From assembly GCA_030141605.1 (NCBI GenBank), contig JAQGDQ010000136.1, positions 456,001-520,000 of the forward strand: a DNA stretch of 64,000 nucleotides. Direction: 5' to 3'. Both the position numbers and the translations under genes were made by a program. The notes beneath the pieces are model-generated. The model searched no databases. It was given only the letters and a program-made list of their open reading frames with translations, and was not told the origin of the DNA. The DNA is from Tubiluchus corallicola (taxonomy: Eukaryota; Priapulida; Priapulimorpha; Priapulimorphida; Tubiluchidae). Below, one piece after another: positions 15,452 through 28,684 of this stretch (the first letter of the stretch is position 1; each line of letters starts with the position of its first letter).

Positions 15452-15514
15452 CTTAGCTTTCTTTTCTTTTTCCTGGTTTTCGTTAACATTAGCTATTTCC
15501 TCTCCTTTCGCCAT
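15452..15514 (-). CDS. Putative first coding exon of an unidentified gene (21 codons)
   Basis: The minus-strand start codon at 15514 has a good context (CCGCTATGGCG) in a locally CpG-rich segment (about 15440-15680), as expected of a promoter. The frame, MAKGEEIANVNENQEKEKKA plus K, is charged and lysine-rich and stops exactly at a strong donor (GTAAGTTC) in phase 0. The 3' end of GGPS1 lies 2.5 kb upstream in the same orientation. I could not find the next exon in the 13.5 kb to the left. Either the intron is very long or the following exons are too small to recognise. Product unknown. Confidence 0.5.
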
Positions 15515-16485
15515 AGCGGACCTCGCTCGTACTGCGAGAAAATTTCCCACAGAAAACTAACTAAGCCAACTCTGAACTTGATACGTTCACTAAACACTAT
15601 CGATGAAGAAAAAATACTCACGAGTTAACAACTTTGCGGCATGTGAAAGCGAAAACACCGCCCACGCGCCAAAGCCCCACCTAGTGTGAAATATATTAAA
15701 CTTTGTGACTTATGATTCGCGAAGGCCAGTCATTAGCTGTCTGAAACGCAGTTTTACAGTTTTAGAAAGTCACTTAACATTCAAAGTCTGAAAGTGCCAT
15801 GCAATTTCTAATGGCATTACAAAAATATACTCCTTGTGAACATTACATCAAAGGCAAATAAAACACCAAAATCTAAATACAAATATATTTTATTGAATTA
15901 AAAATACAAATACTTTTTATTAAATTAAATGTAATGAAAGAATATTATAAATTATTTTACATACAAATCATAAAATACAACCTAATTTTCTTTACACACA
16001 CTTGCACTTTTGCATACACATTACACCAATAGCAAAGACTGCAAAGGAGCATAAGTAAAAAAGCACATTTCACTACCCCGAAAGAAAACTAGTTTCACAA
16101 ATTCAAGCAACTACACCCGATTTCGAAGAAACCAAACTATTCTTGCAAAGGTTTCAAGACTGCCTCAGAAATCCACTTAAAAGCTTCAGATTTCAGTTTC
16201 ACAATTTAATTTAGTAAACGGCCAAACCAGCACTAGATTAAAAAATTCAAGCAAAAAACAATCAGTTTTTTTTAATGTGCAGTAAACCACAATGGTGGTG
16301 GCTTGAAAAAATGAAACTAATTTTGGCTTAATCGAGCATATGTTTTTAAGCTTACTATACTACACAGTTCAAAGCATACTCTGTTATCACTAACCAGAAG
16401 GTTGGAAGAGCTAGTTACTCCCTATGAGCTATCTAAATGAATCATTAAATCTAAATTAAGACTTACATAATTAGCAATAAAATAC

Positions 16486-16565
16486 ACAAGAACTCAGCAA
16501 ATTGCAACTAGGAGGTCCATGTTTCAAATCCTGGTTGACAAAAAAATTTCAACACCTTTTTTCCT
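16486..16565 (+). repeat. Weak tRNA-derived SINE-like segment
   Basis: Contains GTTTCAAATCCTGG, close to a pol III B box, then a T-rich tail. The A box is not clear. It resembles the segment at 22640-22770 in the GTTGAC and T-rich tail that follow the B box. Confidence 0.28.
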
Positions 16566-17799
16566 TACTATAACAACTTACTTTACATTTGAAATAGTTC
16601 ACACTTTGACAGGTAACAGATTAATTAAGAGTCCAGTTGGTCCAGTTAAAAAGATTCGTATAGAAATGTAGATTAATTTTATAGATTAAATGTAGTCACA
16701 GTAATTATCAATAATCTAGTTTAAGCCTGTACTACTAAATAATTACAGCGTACCTTATTCAATTATAAACAGTGACAAGAGCTACAGCAGGTAATGGCTT
16801 TAGTTTCAGATTGCTGAAGGATTCTGTGCATTTTCTTTTTCTAAGCAAGGGCCAAGTATGCAAGATGGTAATTATTACGATAAAGGAAGTACTGCATATT
16901 ACATTACATATATGTAAATATAAAAGATAATCCATATAGGAAGCAATAAATTAAACCATGCAGTATGTAATAGTAGGCAAAATAGAAAATGAGTTATATT
17001 AACTCAACTTATCACAGCAGTTCACAGAGCAAGAATAAAAACAATAATGATAAATACTACACCTGGACACAGTGTAAAGAGCAAAGGTCAACTCAGCAAA
17101 GTAGCACTACAACATGATGATACTAAAAAATAGTGACAACTAAGTTTCTACATCGTTCATTGGGTGTATTGGGGATGCAGAGATGAGACTATTGTCAAAA
17201 AGTTATTGCCAAGCTACATTCAACTAGCTGTTATTTTCTACTCACCTATAATCCAATTAATTTACCGCCACCCAGAATTATCAAATTTATCATTTTGCAA
17301 TAAAAAAATTAGCTAAGATTTTCTAGATATCATTACTTTTTTATATAGAATAGCATGCCGCAAATCATATCCAGTACTAATCTTCACAATGTATTTAATA
17401 TGATGGTTGGAGGTTGAGTATGTGTCTCGAAGATAATCCTCTAAGATGCAATAATGAAATGATGCAGGATAGATCAGTTTACATGGATATTTTGTCACCA
17501 TGACATCGAGAATGACATTCAAGCAGCCTACGTAATATTTCGGAACTTAACCTGCTGTAAACCAGAATCTTTACCAGTTAATGGATGTTAATGACATGAT
17601 TGCCTGGATTAATGATTTCTTGTTAACATTTCTCTATTGGGCTGAAAAAATTATACAACACTGTAAAACACACTTGCTTTGCCTCAGGAAGTTTGAATAT
17701 TTCTACAATCTGTTCGCAAATGGTATAAACTGTTAACTGAATTCATTATTGTTAACAGGCTTGTAAAAGAATTAAGCTAAGTAAAAACATTATTAATTA

Positions 17800-17900
17800 T
17801 CAGTCTGTACGAGGAAGCCAATCAGCAGCAGCCAAAAGTCTTGGGTTCAATTCCGATCTAGAAACTTAGAAAACCAACCAAATTTTTTCTGTTTTTTTAA
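17800..17900 (+). repeat. Weak tRNA-derived SINE-like segment
   Basis: Contains GGGTTCAATTCCGATC, a good pol III B-box match, followed by an A/C-rich stretch and T runs. The upstream A box is degenerate. Confidence 0.33.
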
Positions 17901-18056
17901 TGATAGTAATTCTTGCAATTAGTAACGACATTAAAATAGGCATACTACATAAGCATTTGTTTTGAGGAAGACTGTTTTGCATATGTCAGTAGCAGATAGC
18001 ATCTCTTGAATGCGGTGCACAACATCTAAACTATAAATGCTAATACAACATTAACA

Positions 18057-21000
18057 TTATACAAGAGTCGTAGGCTCATTTATTGACACGTCCTGTGGTT
18101 TTGCGTACACTTGGCGTAATTCAGCTATTACTCCTTCTAAGTATGGATTCCCGCCAAGACTTTGTATTTCTGCTAGAGCTCTATAAAAACAAACAAAGAA
18201 CTTTAAGAGCATGTTCAGTTAAACACACCAGATCTGGTTTGGAAGTATTCTGATGACAGCCTCTTCTCACATATAACAATGAAAACTAATCTTTACAGTA
18301 AACAAAAGCTGCATATGTGTAGAATTCCTGAATACATTAAATTTCTAACATAACCATCTAAAAAAAAATGTGCCAAAAAGCAACAATAAGTATAACACGG
18401 TTATTATTAGTCAGCAAGAACTACAATTTTGAAGTTTTATACGAAAAAAAATACCTTTATTGACAATAAAACAGAATAGCAAAACTACCCATCTTAGACC
18501 TTTAACTTGCAGTTCTATGAAATATAGAAGCAACTGGGTTATTATGTTGACACTTAGGTCAACCAATTTGCTGTTTATATTGAAATCACAAATAATAACA
18601 AAGCAGTTCACTTACTTATTTTCTAATTGCTCTAAAGTTGTCCTGGTGTATTCAAAAGCATTGAACTTTTCTAGTAGTTGCACACAGTATCGCTTCACTT
18701 CATTATCTTTGGTTCGCTGTCTGAGTACATCTGTTAAACTTGTTAAGGTTGCATTTAACAAACTTAATAAACATTTTAACACTGAGCTGGTTGACAAAGT
18801 CTGTGATATATATGTGCCAACAGTTGAGATACACTGGCTATCCAGAAAAGGTGATTAGAAAACAGGTAAGTATGCAACAGATAGTATGTAAAAAAATTGC
18901 CAACCTGATAAAATAATGAAGAATGATGAAACTAAGCCACATCAAATCCTACAAGTCCTGTTTATTCCGTTTCTCATACAAGCTTAACAGTATTCTGAAA
19001 AAACACTAGCTGACTGTTAAAATTGTATCGAGGGTTAACAATACCCTTACAAGTCTGCTGGTTAAATCAGATATAGCTACTCCAACTTGTGAAAACCAGC
19101 CAGATTTCCTAGAAGTCTGTATTACTAGGAAACCAGAGACATGCAAGATTATTTTGATTTATCGCCTAGAATGCTTTTCATCTCAAAAAGTTATTATGGA
19201 AAAACAAGCAGAACCTTTATTAATAGATTTAAATAACATTAAAAGGCCCATGTTTAAAACGGATGTCAACTATGTCATTGTATGACATTTTTATAATGAT
19301 CACACCCTGATAGTACATTATAAACTCTTCTTAGAAAAATTGTACCAGTAACCATGCTAAATCCCTGCTAGAAGCTCCTACCACTATTAAATAAATTAGA
19401 AAGTGTAAAGACACAGTTGACAGAGACTAGATGGTCGTTGTGAGTTAATTTAGAAGTAATTTGAATTGAAATTAGGTCAACAATTTTAATTTAAGATTGT
19501 GCATATTATAATTTTGGCTTCACATTCTTGAATTGGATATAATGTCGAAATATTGATCAAATAAACAAAAAATACACCAGATCTTACTTCAACAAGCGCA
19601 GTTCACTTACTTATTTACATGGTATAACTATAAGCTACAATGAATTGAAAACTAGCCTATACTGACAATCACCAATTGCGGGGTTGGTCTTACACCATGG
19701 GCACTATACCAGAAAAACACCAGAAGGTACTCAAGTTTATGTTGGTTCAGTGCAAATTTTAGTACAATGGTGCTAGTACTAGTATGCTATGCTTAATGTA
19801 GTGACATCTAATGACAAAAAGTGAAGCATTTAAAGCTGTTATCCCTTAAAGCTGACAATTTTGTACTAAGTTAAAATTTTTGCAAATCAAACAAAATTAA
19901 GAAACAAATTTGGTGCTTAAACTATAACTTACTCAATTTTTGAGCCCATGGGTAAAAATTTTGAACAATAAGAAATTAAGTAATAGAAATCATTTAACAA
20001 GAGATGGTTTAAAAATATGAAGATACACAAACCACAAGCACAAATGATCAATCGTCAAAATTCCTCACAGCAGTGTTACTAATAAAGGATACTCATTATT
20101 TGTGTGTTGTCTTGTTTTGTGTTAATGGCATAAATGAGCGGGAAAGAAAACTTTCCTTCAGTTAAGTCTTCACAGTAGCTCTTGTTATCAGTGTACTAAA
20201 AAAATAAAAAATAAAGTATTGTCAATAATGACAATGCCATGGCAACATTGGGTGGTCAATTTTTGAAAAAGTTTTTATATATGCTCCAATACAACCTCTG
20301 CTAGTTCAGTGAGTTTTTCCAAGAACCAAAGCAACATATGAATCATCTGTTGATTCTAAAACATGGTTAATCCACATCATTCGTGCCACTCATTTCCAAT
20401 ATTTTTTCTGCAAAACTCAAACACTGCACGTAGCAAAAACATTTGATAAATGACTCAATATTTCTTTTATGCAATTTTTCTCATGCATTAGTATTGAAAA
20501 TTGGCAAGTTATTTGAAATTTCGATCTGAAATCACTTCAAATAAAACATTGAAACAAACTTACCAAAAGACAAAAAAGTAGTTTTAATATTTTTGCTTAT
20601 TTAAAGAAGTAACCATCAGAATAATGAAGTCTACAGACAAACATTTACTACAAAAAAGACATATTTAGAGTGAATACTAACACTTGATCAAATTATAAAT
20701 CATTATGACTTACTTCTTGTGAATATAGATTCGCATAATCATCCCTGATTTGAAAGTAGAGACCTAATGTATCCAAAAGTGGCTTAAAATCACTGAAAAG
20801 ATAAATAAGAGATAGTACAGTTATCAGTGATTCAAAAGTCATCAGTCAACAGTGCTTTAAAATTACTGAAATGATCGCATATATGTGTAATCTATTAAAT
20901 ACAAATATTGAGAACCAATAGTGACAAACCTGAAAAATCTGTTAAGACATGAGGCTGGAATCAGAAGCACTACTAGTACTTAATGAGCTGCAACTTAGAA

Positions 21001-24000
21001 TCAAGCTTACATAAATAACAAGGTGTGACTGTTTCAGCACATACCCATGGAAGTAAATAAATGTGCAACAATTTTAAAACAAGGATATATTTCTACGTAA
21101 AAAATTTACAACATCCTCAATGAAGTTATTTTGCTGAATTTTTTTTCACAAACCAACCTTTTCTGGTCATTACTAAACAACTGCATGAGTCTAACTGCCA
21201 ATCCAAACAGACCACCGGTCTTCCTAATAACCATCTCTCGGTATTCTTGTTCTGATGGACAAACATATGCATCGCGCCAGTAAATATCCATTCCCTGACC
21301 CCGATGCAGCTCTAATAATTGTTCTGAAATGACAACCTATTACTTTGAGATAACCTCTCTAATAGTTCGTAGTGTAAATTATTTATGTACAATGCATTCT
21401 GCAGTTTTAAGATTAAAGTACATCACAGTGTATGTGGCAAAGGTAAGAGCTTGTTTACAAACTAGTTGCCTCACATTCCCAGAAATATGTAGTTTGTTAA
21501 CTTTCAAGTATTTCAAGTCAAAAGTAAATGTGCAATGGAATAAACTTTTTTCAAAATAGAGTCTTTTCTGATCATCCCAAGCCCAAAAGAATAAAATAAG
21601 ACTACAAGCTCAAAAACTGTTTAATGCTGTCATTTTGAAATGAAATATTCACTGAAGCAAATCACATAAACAGATTTATTTAAGATTCTGAAACTGTCTA
21701 AAATGTATATATATTTATATACTAACACGTAGTATGAATTTTCTTTAAAGTGTATTTAGATAGATACAGAGATAGACAAATAGATGTAGATAAAATTTCT
21801 TTACTTCCTATATTCTAATGCACACAATTATTATAACAACGGTATCTATCAATATATATCCACAGTAATAATAGAATTCACATCTTGCAAAACATTTTCT
21901 AAGAGCACATTTGACTGAAACTAAAGATATTGCAAGAAACCAATAATCCCACACTCAAAAACAACTTGTAACTGGAACTGAAAAATAATTGGTGAAAAAT
22001 AGGTGGAGTTTTAGAAAAACTACTTGCAGAAAACAACTTTTAACTAAAGCTGAACATGCTAGTTAAGCTGACTCAGATCAAGTAAGTTTTTATTTACCAA
22101 CTACAGTATTTACCTCTTTCCTGAAATGGATTACTACAATCAGAAAAAAGTCTTTACCTGTAAAAATTTTAGTGCAGTCTGGATGGTCAAGCGACATCAC
22201 TTTTTCCAGGCCAAGAAAATAAACGTAATTAGCTGAATTTATTGTACTAGGAACACCATAGATTTTATGTGCTACCGGAATGCCTCGTCGAAGTATGGAA
22301 TTGTCCTCTATATCATCGATTCTATAAACAATAAGTTCTGATGATTTCATTGCACTGTACAACATTACACATTAAAAGATTTACAAATAAAACACCGAAA
22401 TAAAGTATTGATTACAAAGTCAACTTCTGTTGAATATTAAAAATTAAATAAATGTGATAAGTTATTTCCAGAGCCTTCTTCTGAAATTTACCTGCCAATT
22501 ATTTGTGTACTATGTTCTGGTCCTGTGCAGACTCTGCTTTCTTCGCTATGAGCCAAATAGTAGCTTATTAATTAATTAGTTCCTCTTTACTATGGACAAG
22601 TGGCTTTAACTGATTGTAAGCTGCCTATTATGAAAATTCAGACTCGCTTCAGCCAGGTGAGTTAATAGCTCAAATTGACCGACCATGTTAAATGACACCA
22701 CAAAGTTCTGGGTTCGAATCACTGTTGACTTGCAGTTTTTCAAGCCTGCCTTTCTCCAGATTTAACTGCTGGTTATTATATGGTATATATTTCCCATTCA
22801 TTACATGAAAGTCTATTTTTTTCAGTGTTTCAAGAAAACGACATGCAGTGAATGAAATACAACAGCATAATTTGGTAGTCCAGTTTCATGATTCCTGTCA
22901 GAGAAAATCTAGACCTTGTCTAAGGTGCTTCAAAGGGGTCCAACCTGTTGTCTTCACAACATTATTATTTCAGCATAACAAAGCATTTACATGGGATGTC
23001 TGACACATATAGTTCAAAACAATTATAGTCAATGGGTCTAGCCAGTTGATAATAACAAAAACACTAAGAAAGTTTGTAGTAAATATCAATAATTTTCTTC
23101 TACAAACCAAGGTTTTACATATAAATACTATTCTTCAGAGTTCTGAAATTGAAAATATGAAAGTACAATAAAGATAATGAAATTCTATTCTTCCGCATTT
23201 TAGATTTCAGAACCACGAAGAAAGATATTTATATTTGTCAGCATTAAGTGGGATGTTTCTGCATTTCTGGTTATTGGTGGTTTCATCCAATAGCATTTAC
23301 GTCACGTTATACTGACCGGTTTTGCACAGTTACTCGGTAAGACTTTGCACAAATTCTTTTAGTGGTGCCTTGTTTGTCTGTAACTAACACTATACATATG
23401 ACAAACTACTATATCTGACTGTGAAGAAACCTTTGAAAATCTTAAAACTTGACATATGCAACAAAATTTTTACCAAGTTTAATTTAGTATAAACAAAATA
23501 AAAACTAGCCACTGTAATGGCTACTTACTGCAAAAAAAACATAAGGAATTAAACAGATGTTTATTAAACTTCTAAATCCAAATTTTGTAAAATTCCTCCT
23601 TCAACTTAAAAGGTCGAAGTCTTTGTTTTTTTGTCATTAGCCAGTCATAAGACATGCATATCATGAAACACAAAACCAGGTCTGCAACATATTTAACAGG
23701 ATCAATGTCTCTAAAATCTTATTGCACAAGACAATACCATTTCAAGTGACTAGCAAGTAATTATCCTTCCAAAATAATTTAGGTTTTAGCAAATTAAAAT
23801 TGAGAATTTGAATAAATACCTTCGAACTATAGACTTAAAGACCAATTTGCTAAGTTTTTTTAAACAACGAACTAATGGTTCGACTGTGGTTTGTTCACTT
23901 ACAACAGACTAGCATTGTGTAGCATCTGTGTTACTTCTGCAATAGTCTTGAGTTTTTCTTCTGGAATATGTAACCAATAGTTGAATGCCTAAAAATTACA

Positions 24001-24925
24001 AACAATAAAACTGCAACAATGCATTAAGAAGTCAGTAATGCTAGACTAGAAGTGAGATCAGTCCTTTTGTCATACTTTCTCTAGCTCTCAACTTTTCACT
24101 GTAATAATTTTTCCTGATCTAACTATTGAACCTTTTAGTAACTTGATTGTTCTATGATGTACAAAAACAGATAAATAAATAAAAAGATTGAAAAAATTAT
24201 TAGATAATTATGAGTCTGCAAATCTGGACACTTAAAATGCATGTTAAAAAACATGAAAATTCCATTATAGTTACTGACATATGATAGGCAGCCACTGCTA
24301 TTGTTATATGAATGAAGCAAGTCGTAATTTTGTTAATGAAATAATAACAGGAGTAATTATGAGACATTATCTTGAAAATGCCATTTATGGACTCTCATGT
24401 GAGACAAACATGGCTGCCTTCATAACATCATGTAAACTTCGTCTGCCTGCCTGCGTCATGTTCTCATTATCACACAGTTATCTAAGTTTACATGTAACAT
24501 ATAAGTATACTACTTTATAAATCAATATAGTAGAATTTATTAATTTAAAATGTATTCTAATACATATTTTGTATCAAAAATTTTATATTATCTTCGAGAT
24601 AAAAAATGTCTCACACATGCTTTTTGACATATTAATCAGCACTCCAATCCACATTCAAAATGTTATAGCACGTACATAACAGTAGCTCACAAACTTTGGT
24701 ATAAAATTCTTGCACAAATTTTTGTGCACTAGCAACTTAGTTTTTACAAACACAAAAACAAAGCCATACTTGTGAAAGCTTTGTTCGAATGTTTTTTCCT
24801 GGTATCTGGAGAATGTAATTATACGGTTCCATTATAATCAGTTCAACAGAATCCGACTTGCGAGACAAAAATTGTGGCTTGGTATCAGCGGCACAAACGT
24901 CGGCATGCCTTTTATTAGTTGCCAT
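18057..24925 (-). CDS. GGPS1: Geranylgeranyl diphosphate synthase, 8 coding exons
   Basis: Makes the C20 isoprenoid diphosphate used for protein prenylation and for dolichol and ubiquinone precursors, by adding isopentenyl diphosphate to farnesyl diphosphate in the cytosol. Coding exons on the minus strand: 24770-24925, 23903-23988, 22158-22321, 21158-21323, 20714-20792, 20093-20195, 18616-18730, 18057-18180. All have GT-AG borders and compatible phases, giving 330 aa against 300 in human; the extra length is at both ends. Residues 33-52 carry the start of the fold ([12 protein letters not shown]...RTKLSQ). The first aspartate-rich motif DDIED is at 83-87 and the second, DDYAN, at 208-212; both bind the Mg-diphosphate. 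[14 protein letters not shown] and the GKFSFP helix are also present. I chose the ATG at 24925; an upstream in-frame TTG is not needed. No clear AATAAA follows; ATTAAA at about 17896-17901 is a weak candidate. Intact and very likely functional. Confidence 0.95.
22640..22770 (+). repeat. tRNA-derived SINE-like element in GGPS1 intron 2
   Basis: On the plus strand an A-box-like TAGCTCAAATTG (about 22666-22677) is followed about 35 bases later by a near-perfect B box, GGGTTCGAATC, then a T-rich unrelated tail. This is the layout of a SINE head derived from a tRNA, antisense to GGPS1. There is no cloverleaf good enough for a working tRNA. Confidence 0.45.
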
Positions 24926-26060
24926 ATTATCCAATTAACAAAAATTACATTTTAATAAAAACACAAAAATATAATACTATATTTCTGACAAAAATGTTGC
25001 AATTAAACTTTTATCCTTCAGTTTATTTCAATTTTTAGGAAATTTTACAAAAGAAGCCCAGTTGACTGAGTGAGTCACGGATACAATAATATGGGAAATC
25101 GTCGAGATTAAAAGAAGTAAAAGCGTTTTGTGTTACTACCACGACCACGTCCTTATCTTTAAAATAAATAGTATTTTATTAGCTTGCTTAAAAATAATGT
25201 TAATAGTTTTGGCCTATAGTGCAATGGCCTCTACTGTGACAGACTTACAACCACAGCACACACAAGACCCGCAATGAAAAACTCTAGAGTTTTTTTAATG
25301 AAACGAAAATTATGATTGCATACTTGTGCGCATGTAATCTTCATTTACAGCAACAGGTTAAGTGAATTGTTTGCTCATGTATTTGGCACATGTGTTTTAA
25401 TAGTATGCCAAAGTAAGTGTGAAATGTTCTGTAGTTTGTGTAGTTACGTGTATACGATATTGTCACTTCTTGTAAAATATTATTAGATAGGCAACTTTTT
25501 TATAAATCTAGACAACTTTCAATCATCTGCAGCTTCTTACATAATATTAAATAAATTAGGACTAACAACTCTTAAGCATAACTTATTTATTAACAGCTAA
25601 GCAAACAGTTAATCTTTGGAACTCATTGTCAGTCAAAACTAAAAAAGCAGAAACATTAGCAAAATTTAAAAAAATAATTGGAAAACACAATAAAAAGACT
25701 AGAAAATCCAATGCATCAAAGTGATAACTGATAATATTAGCTGAAATCCAAACTTTATTTGCGCCCAAATAAATTAAGGAACAGTAGGTAACAGATTCAA
25801 ATCAAAAGCGCTATGTTAGCTAGCATAAAACTGATTGTTAGAAAAGTGCACTATTTGCAAATTAACTAATTACAGTGTTCATCGTATTGAATAATTCTAG
25901 CATTGCCTAAAGTACCCAAAAGAGTAAATTAGTTTATTTGAGCAATACAATAACAATACAAGTGAGACATCAAAAAAAGGATTGAATATGTACTGATATT
26001 TGTGGTTGTCAGTTACTCTTTAGCCATTTTTATCAGGCTTCAATTTTTTACCATATAGAC
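24926..26060. other. Region upstream of GGPS1
   Basis: AT-rich, with no gene recognised. It should contain the GGPS1 promoter (minus strand), but I see no clear core element. Confidence 0.5.
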
Positions 26061-26370
26061 CTTGAAGCTACATTTTTTGCCTTTCGAAAGAGAGTTGGAA
26101 TGAGAATGAAAGAAAAGGACTGACAGAGTGAGACAGAAATGACAGCGAGAGAGATCGAGACAGAGGGACAACTTTAATAAAGAGAAAGAGCGAGAGAGAA
26201 GAATGAGGAGAAAGAGAGACAGAGGTAGTTAGAGAAAGGAGTAAAGAGAGATAAAGAGAAGGGGAAAGCAGGCAGAGACGAAAAATGGAAAAGGGAAAAA
26301 TAAAGAGAGAAAAGAGAGGGGGGAGGGACAGGAAGACAGACAAATAGAAAGAGGGATAAGCCAGACAGAC

Positions 26371-26425
<55 letters not shown>

Positions 26426-26450
26426 TAACAGAGAAAGAAAACCTTGACAC
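26060..26450. repeat. Polypurine tract with (AG)n core
   Basis: About 390 bp of nearly pure A/G on the plus strand, made of GAGA, GAAA and GACAGA units. A clean (AG) run of about 42 bp lies at 26380-26421. The serine/leucine-rich open frames on the opposite strand are artefacts of this composition. Confidence 0.95.
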
Positions 26451-26759
26451 AAATAAGCATGCAAATGTAGCGAACGGCGATGTGAAAGTCAAGGCGACCA
26501 AAGCTCGCTGGGTTTGGTGACTATTTTTGAGGCCAGTACCTCACTTTGTAGAGCAACTAGAAAGTCAAAACTTCGCGGAAGGATTACGGATAACGTGCCA
26601 CTTTCCATGACGACGGTAAATATAGTGTTCTAAACGCTCTATCGTGAGAGTTGGGCAAAAAACAAAATAAACTAGTAACCCAATGCTCAGCAAATCCGCA
26701 TACCAGACTAATTAATTAAACGCTTAGATTAGTTTTGCAGGGGACAGAGTAGTGAGCTA

Positions 26760-27180
26760 ATTGTCTGCCGCTCTTATAAACTCCCTTCAAGTTCTTCAAA
26801 CATTTTCCAGATGATCTTTAAAATTATTGATAGAATCAGTTGTGGCTGCTTTGAGTGGTTACTCATTCCACAAATTTACCACTCGTTGAGAAAAGGAGAA
26901 TTTCCTCACATTTAACGGGGATCTTTACTCATAAATCTTGCATGAACGCCTTAATTCTAGTGTCCGCCTTACTTATGGTAAAACAATCCTCATTGTTTAA
27001 ACTTTCAATGCATTTAAAAATCTTAAAGACCTCCAATAAGTCCCTTCGATTATGTCTGGTTTCGAATGTTGTTAGATTCAAAGCTTTCAGTTTCTGTTCA
27101 CATAACGTACCTTGCAAAACCGGTTATAATTAAACTTATAAAACCTACGTAGCACACCTTCCAAAACATTTACATTCTTC
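26760..27180 (-). mobile_element. CR1/L2-like LINE fragment, reverse-transcriptase C-terminus
   Basis: The minus strand encodes EQKLKALNLTTFETRHNRRD then LLEVFKIFK, followed in shifted frames by NVRKFSFSQRVVNLWNE and a FKDHLE segment. This order (RL-LGLTTLE-RR-RGDLIEVFKI, then a TRG block, then FSQRVV-WN-LP, then a final F-LD) is the post-RT end of CR1/L2/Jockey-type LINEs. Frameshifts and stops show it is dead. The 5' part is absent. Confidence 0.78.
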
Positions 27181-27189
27181 TGCATGATG

Positions 27190-28105
27190 AATGATGAAGA
27201 CGATTTGATGGTGACAAATTTGTATATAATAGTGATGATATGGTGATAGTGATGGCACGGTTGGCACCCTTAAAGTCTCGGATTTTTAATTGAGCCTTAG
27301 GATTGTCATTCCAAATGTTTTTGCTTGGGACCTAGTTTATAAATGTGGACCAAGTACCACGATTCAGTAAAATTGTAGCATTGATGTGCTATGTTGTATT
27401 TGCTTTTGGCGATGTTGTTCATCATTTCTATAACTTATTCTCTCGTTTGTTGATTGCCGTTTTTATCACTGCTGTCAATTTCGATCAACAACAATGACAA
27501 AAACCACTGCAATAATGAAAGCACGATAATTGTGATAACTGATAACAGTGTTGATAAGGATGAAGACTAGAACAACAGCAAAGATAATGATGACGATGAC
27601 GAAGAGGAGGAAAGGAGACGAAGGTGAATTGAACGGATAATGTTGTTAACAGAAGCGGCCATGGTAGCTATCTTCACTGCTAATTTGGCGTTGTTGTTCT
27701 TTATTTGTTTTCTCACACGGTGACATATTTACTATGGAAAGTTTTGTTTTTGGCATCGAATGATGATCACGCTTTGATCACGCTGACTCTCATGTTGGTG
27801 ACGATGATAAGAATGATGACAGCAATGATAATGACGTCGATGGTAAATAAGGGTGACAATTATGGGTGACGACAATGATGCTGTTGTGTTAACTGTAGAG
27901 ATCTTGACACTAATTCCATGGTCCTGTTGATGGAGTTTGTCCGATACCTATTACTGATCGCGGTCGCTTTCGTAGTGCGGATTGGGGCTATTAATACTTG
28001 TGAAGTAAACATTTGAGCAATGGATATTTGGGCAGTGGAGAGTTTGTCACGAACTTTGACATCAGCGAACAGAACATTTGTGAATAGATCTGACTTTCTG
28101 TTCAC
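27190..28105. other. Low-complexity GAT-rich intergenic DNA
   Basis: Many GATGAT, GACGAT and AACAA triplet runs (for example 27570-27610 and 27800-27850). No gene recognised. Confidence 0.5.
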
Positions 28106-28460
28106 CTACTGATTCGTCCTTCCATCTGTCCCGAAATTCTTTTCGTTCGCCTGTCTCAGTCTATCTGCGTGTCTGTACGCTAATGTCTCCATCTGTTTGA
28201 CTATTTATCTGTCCATTAATGTCTCTCTGGCTGTCTTTTTACTGTTCCCCTATCCGCGGCTAATCTAGTTATATACCCAAGTGATAAACCCATCTTCACC
28301 CATCAAACTGTCTGTCTACAGTTTTCTAATTTTGTTTATTTGACTGACGTTCATGTTACCTGTACAGTGTATGTATACCTATCAACCTATTAATTTTACA
28401 CACCTACCCAACTACTTAAACGACTACCTATACCTGCCTACTTACCCATTCGTCTTGGTG
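28106..28460. repeat. Degenerate tetranucleotide repeat (CTGT/ATCT then CTAC/ACCT)
   Basis: A decayed microsatellite with imperfect CTGTCT units to about 28330, then CTACCTAC-like units at 28370-28460. The 119-codon frame over its second half is a composition artefact. Confidence 0.7.
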
Positions 28461-28684
28461 GTCACCAATCCATTTATTTTCCAGGCTCCGTACTGCTTAA
28501 CTCGCCATGATTATTCAACGTACTTTTCTTATTGTATGTATAACTTGCATGCACATACTTATATTATAAAGATCATACTATTCATTATAAATAGATCGAA
28601 GCATTTTATTTTTCATATCACTATTTGTATGTTTGTTTTAAATAGATCACTAACCATGATCATTAACAGTCAAGGAGAGGTTAC

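Larger units (their letters stand above)
15515..18056. other. Intergenic stretch between two minus-strand genes
   Basis: It holds the putative promoter of the 15514 gene at its left edge, then AT-rich DNA. Two weak tRNA-promoter B-box-like segments occur on the plus strand (about 16500-16530 and 17850-17875). There is no gene that I can support. Confidence 0.5.

Noticed and set aside
26068-26501. Three overlapping Ser/Leu-rich minus-strand frames
   Set aside because: Pure artefacts of the GA-rich polypurine tract (CT dinucleotides read as Leu/Ser).
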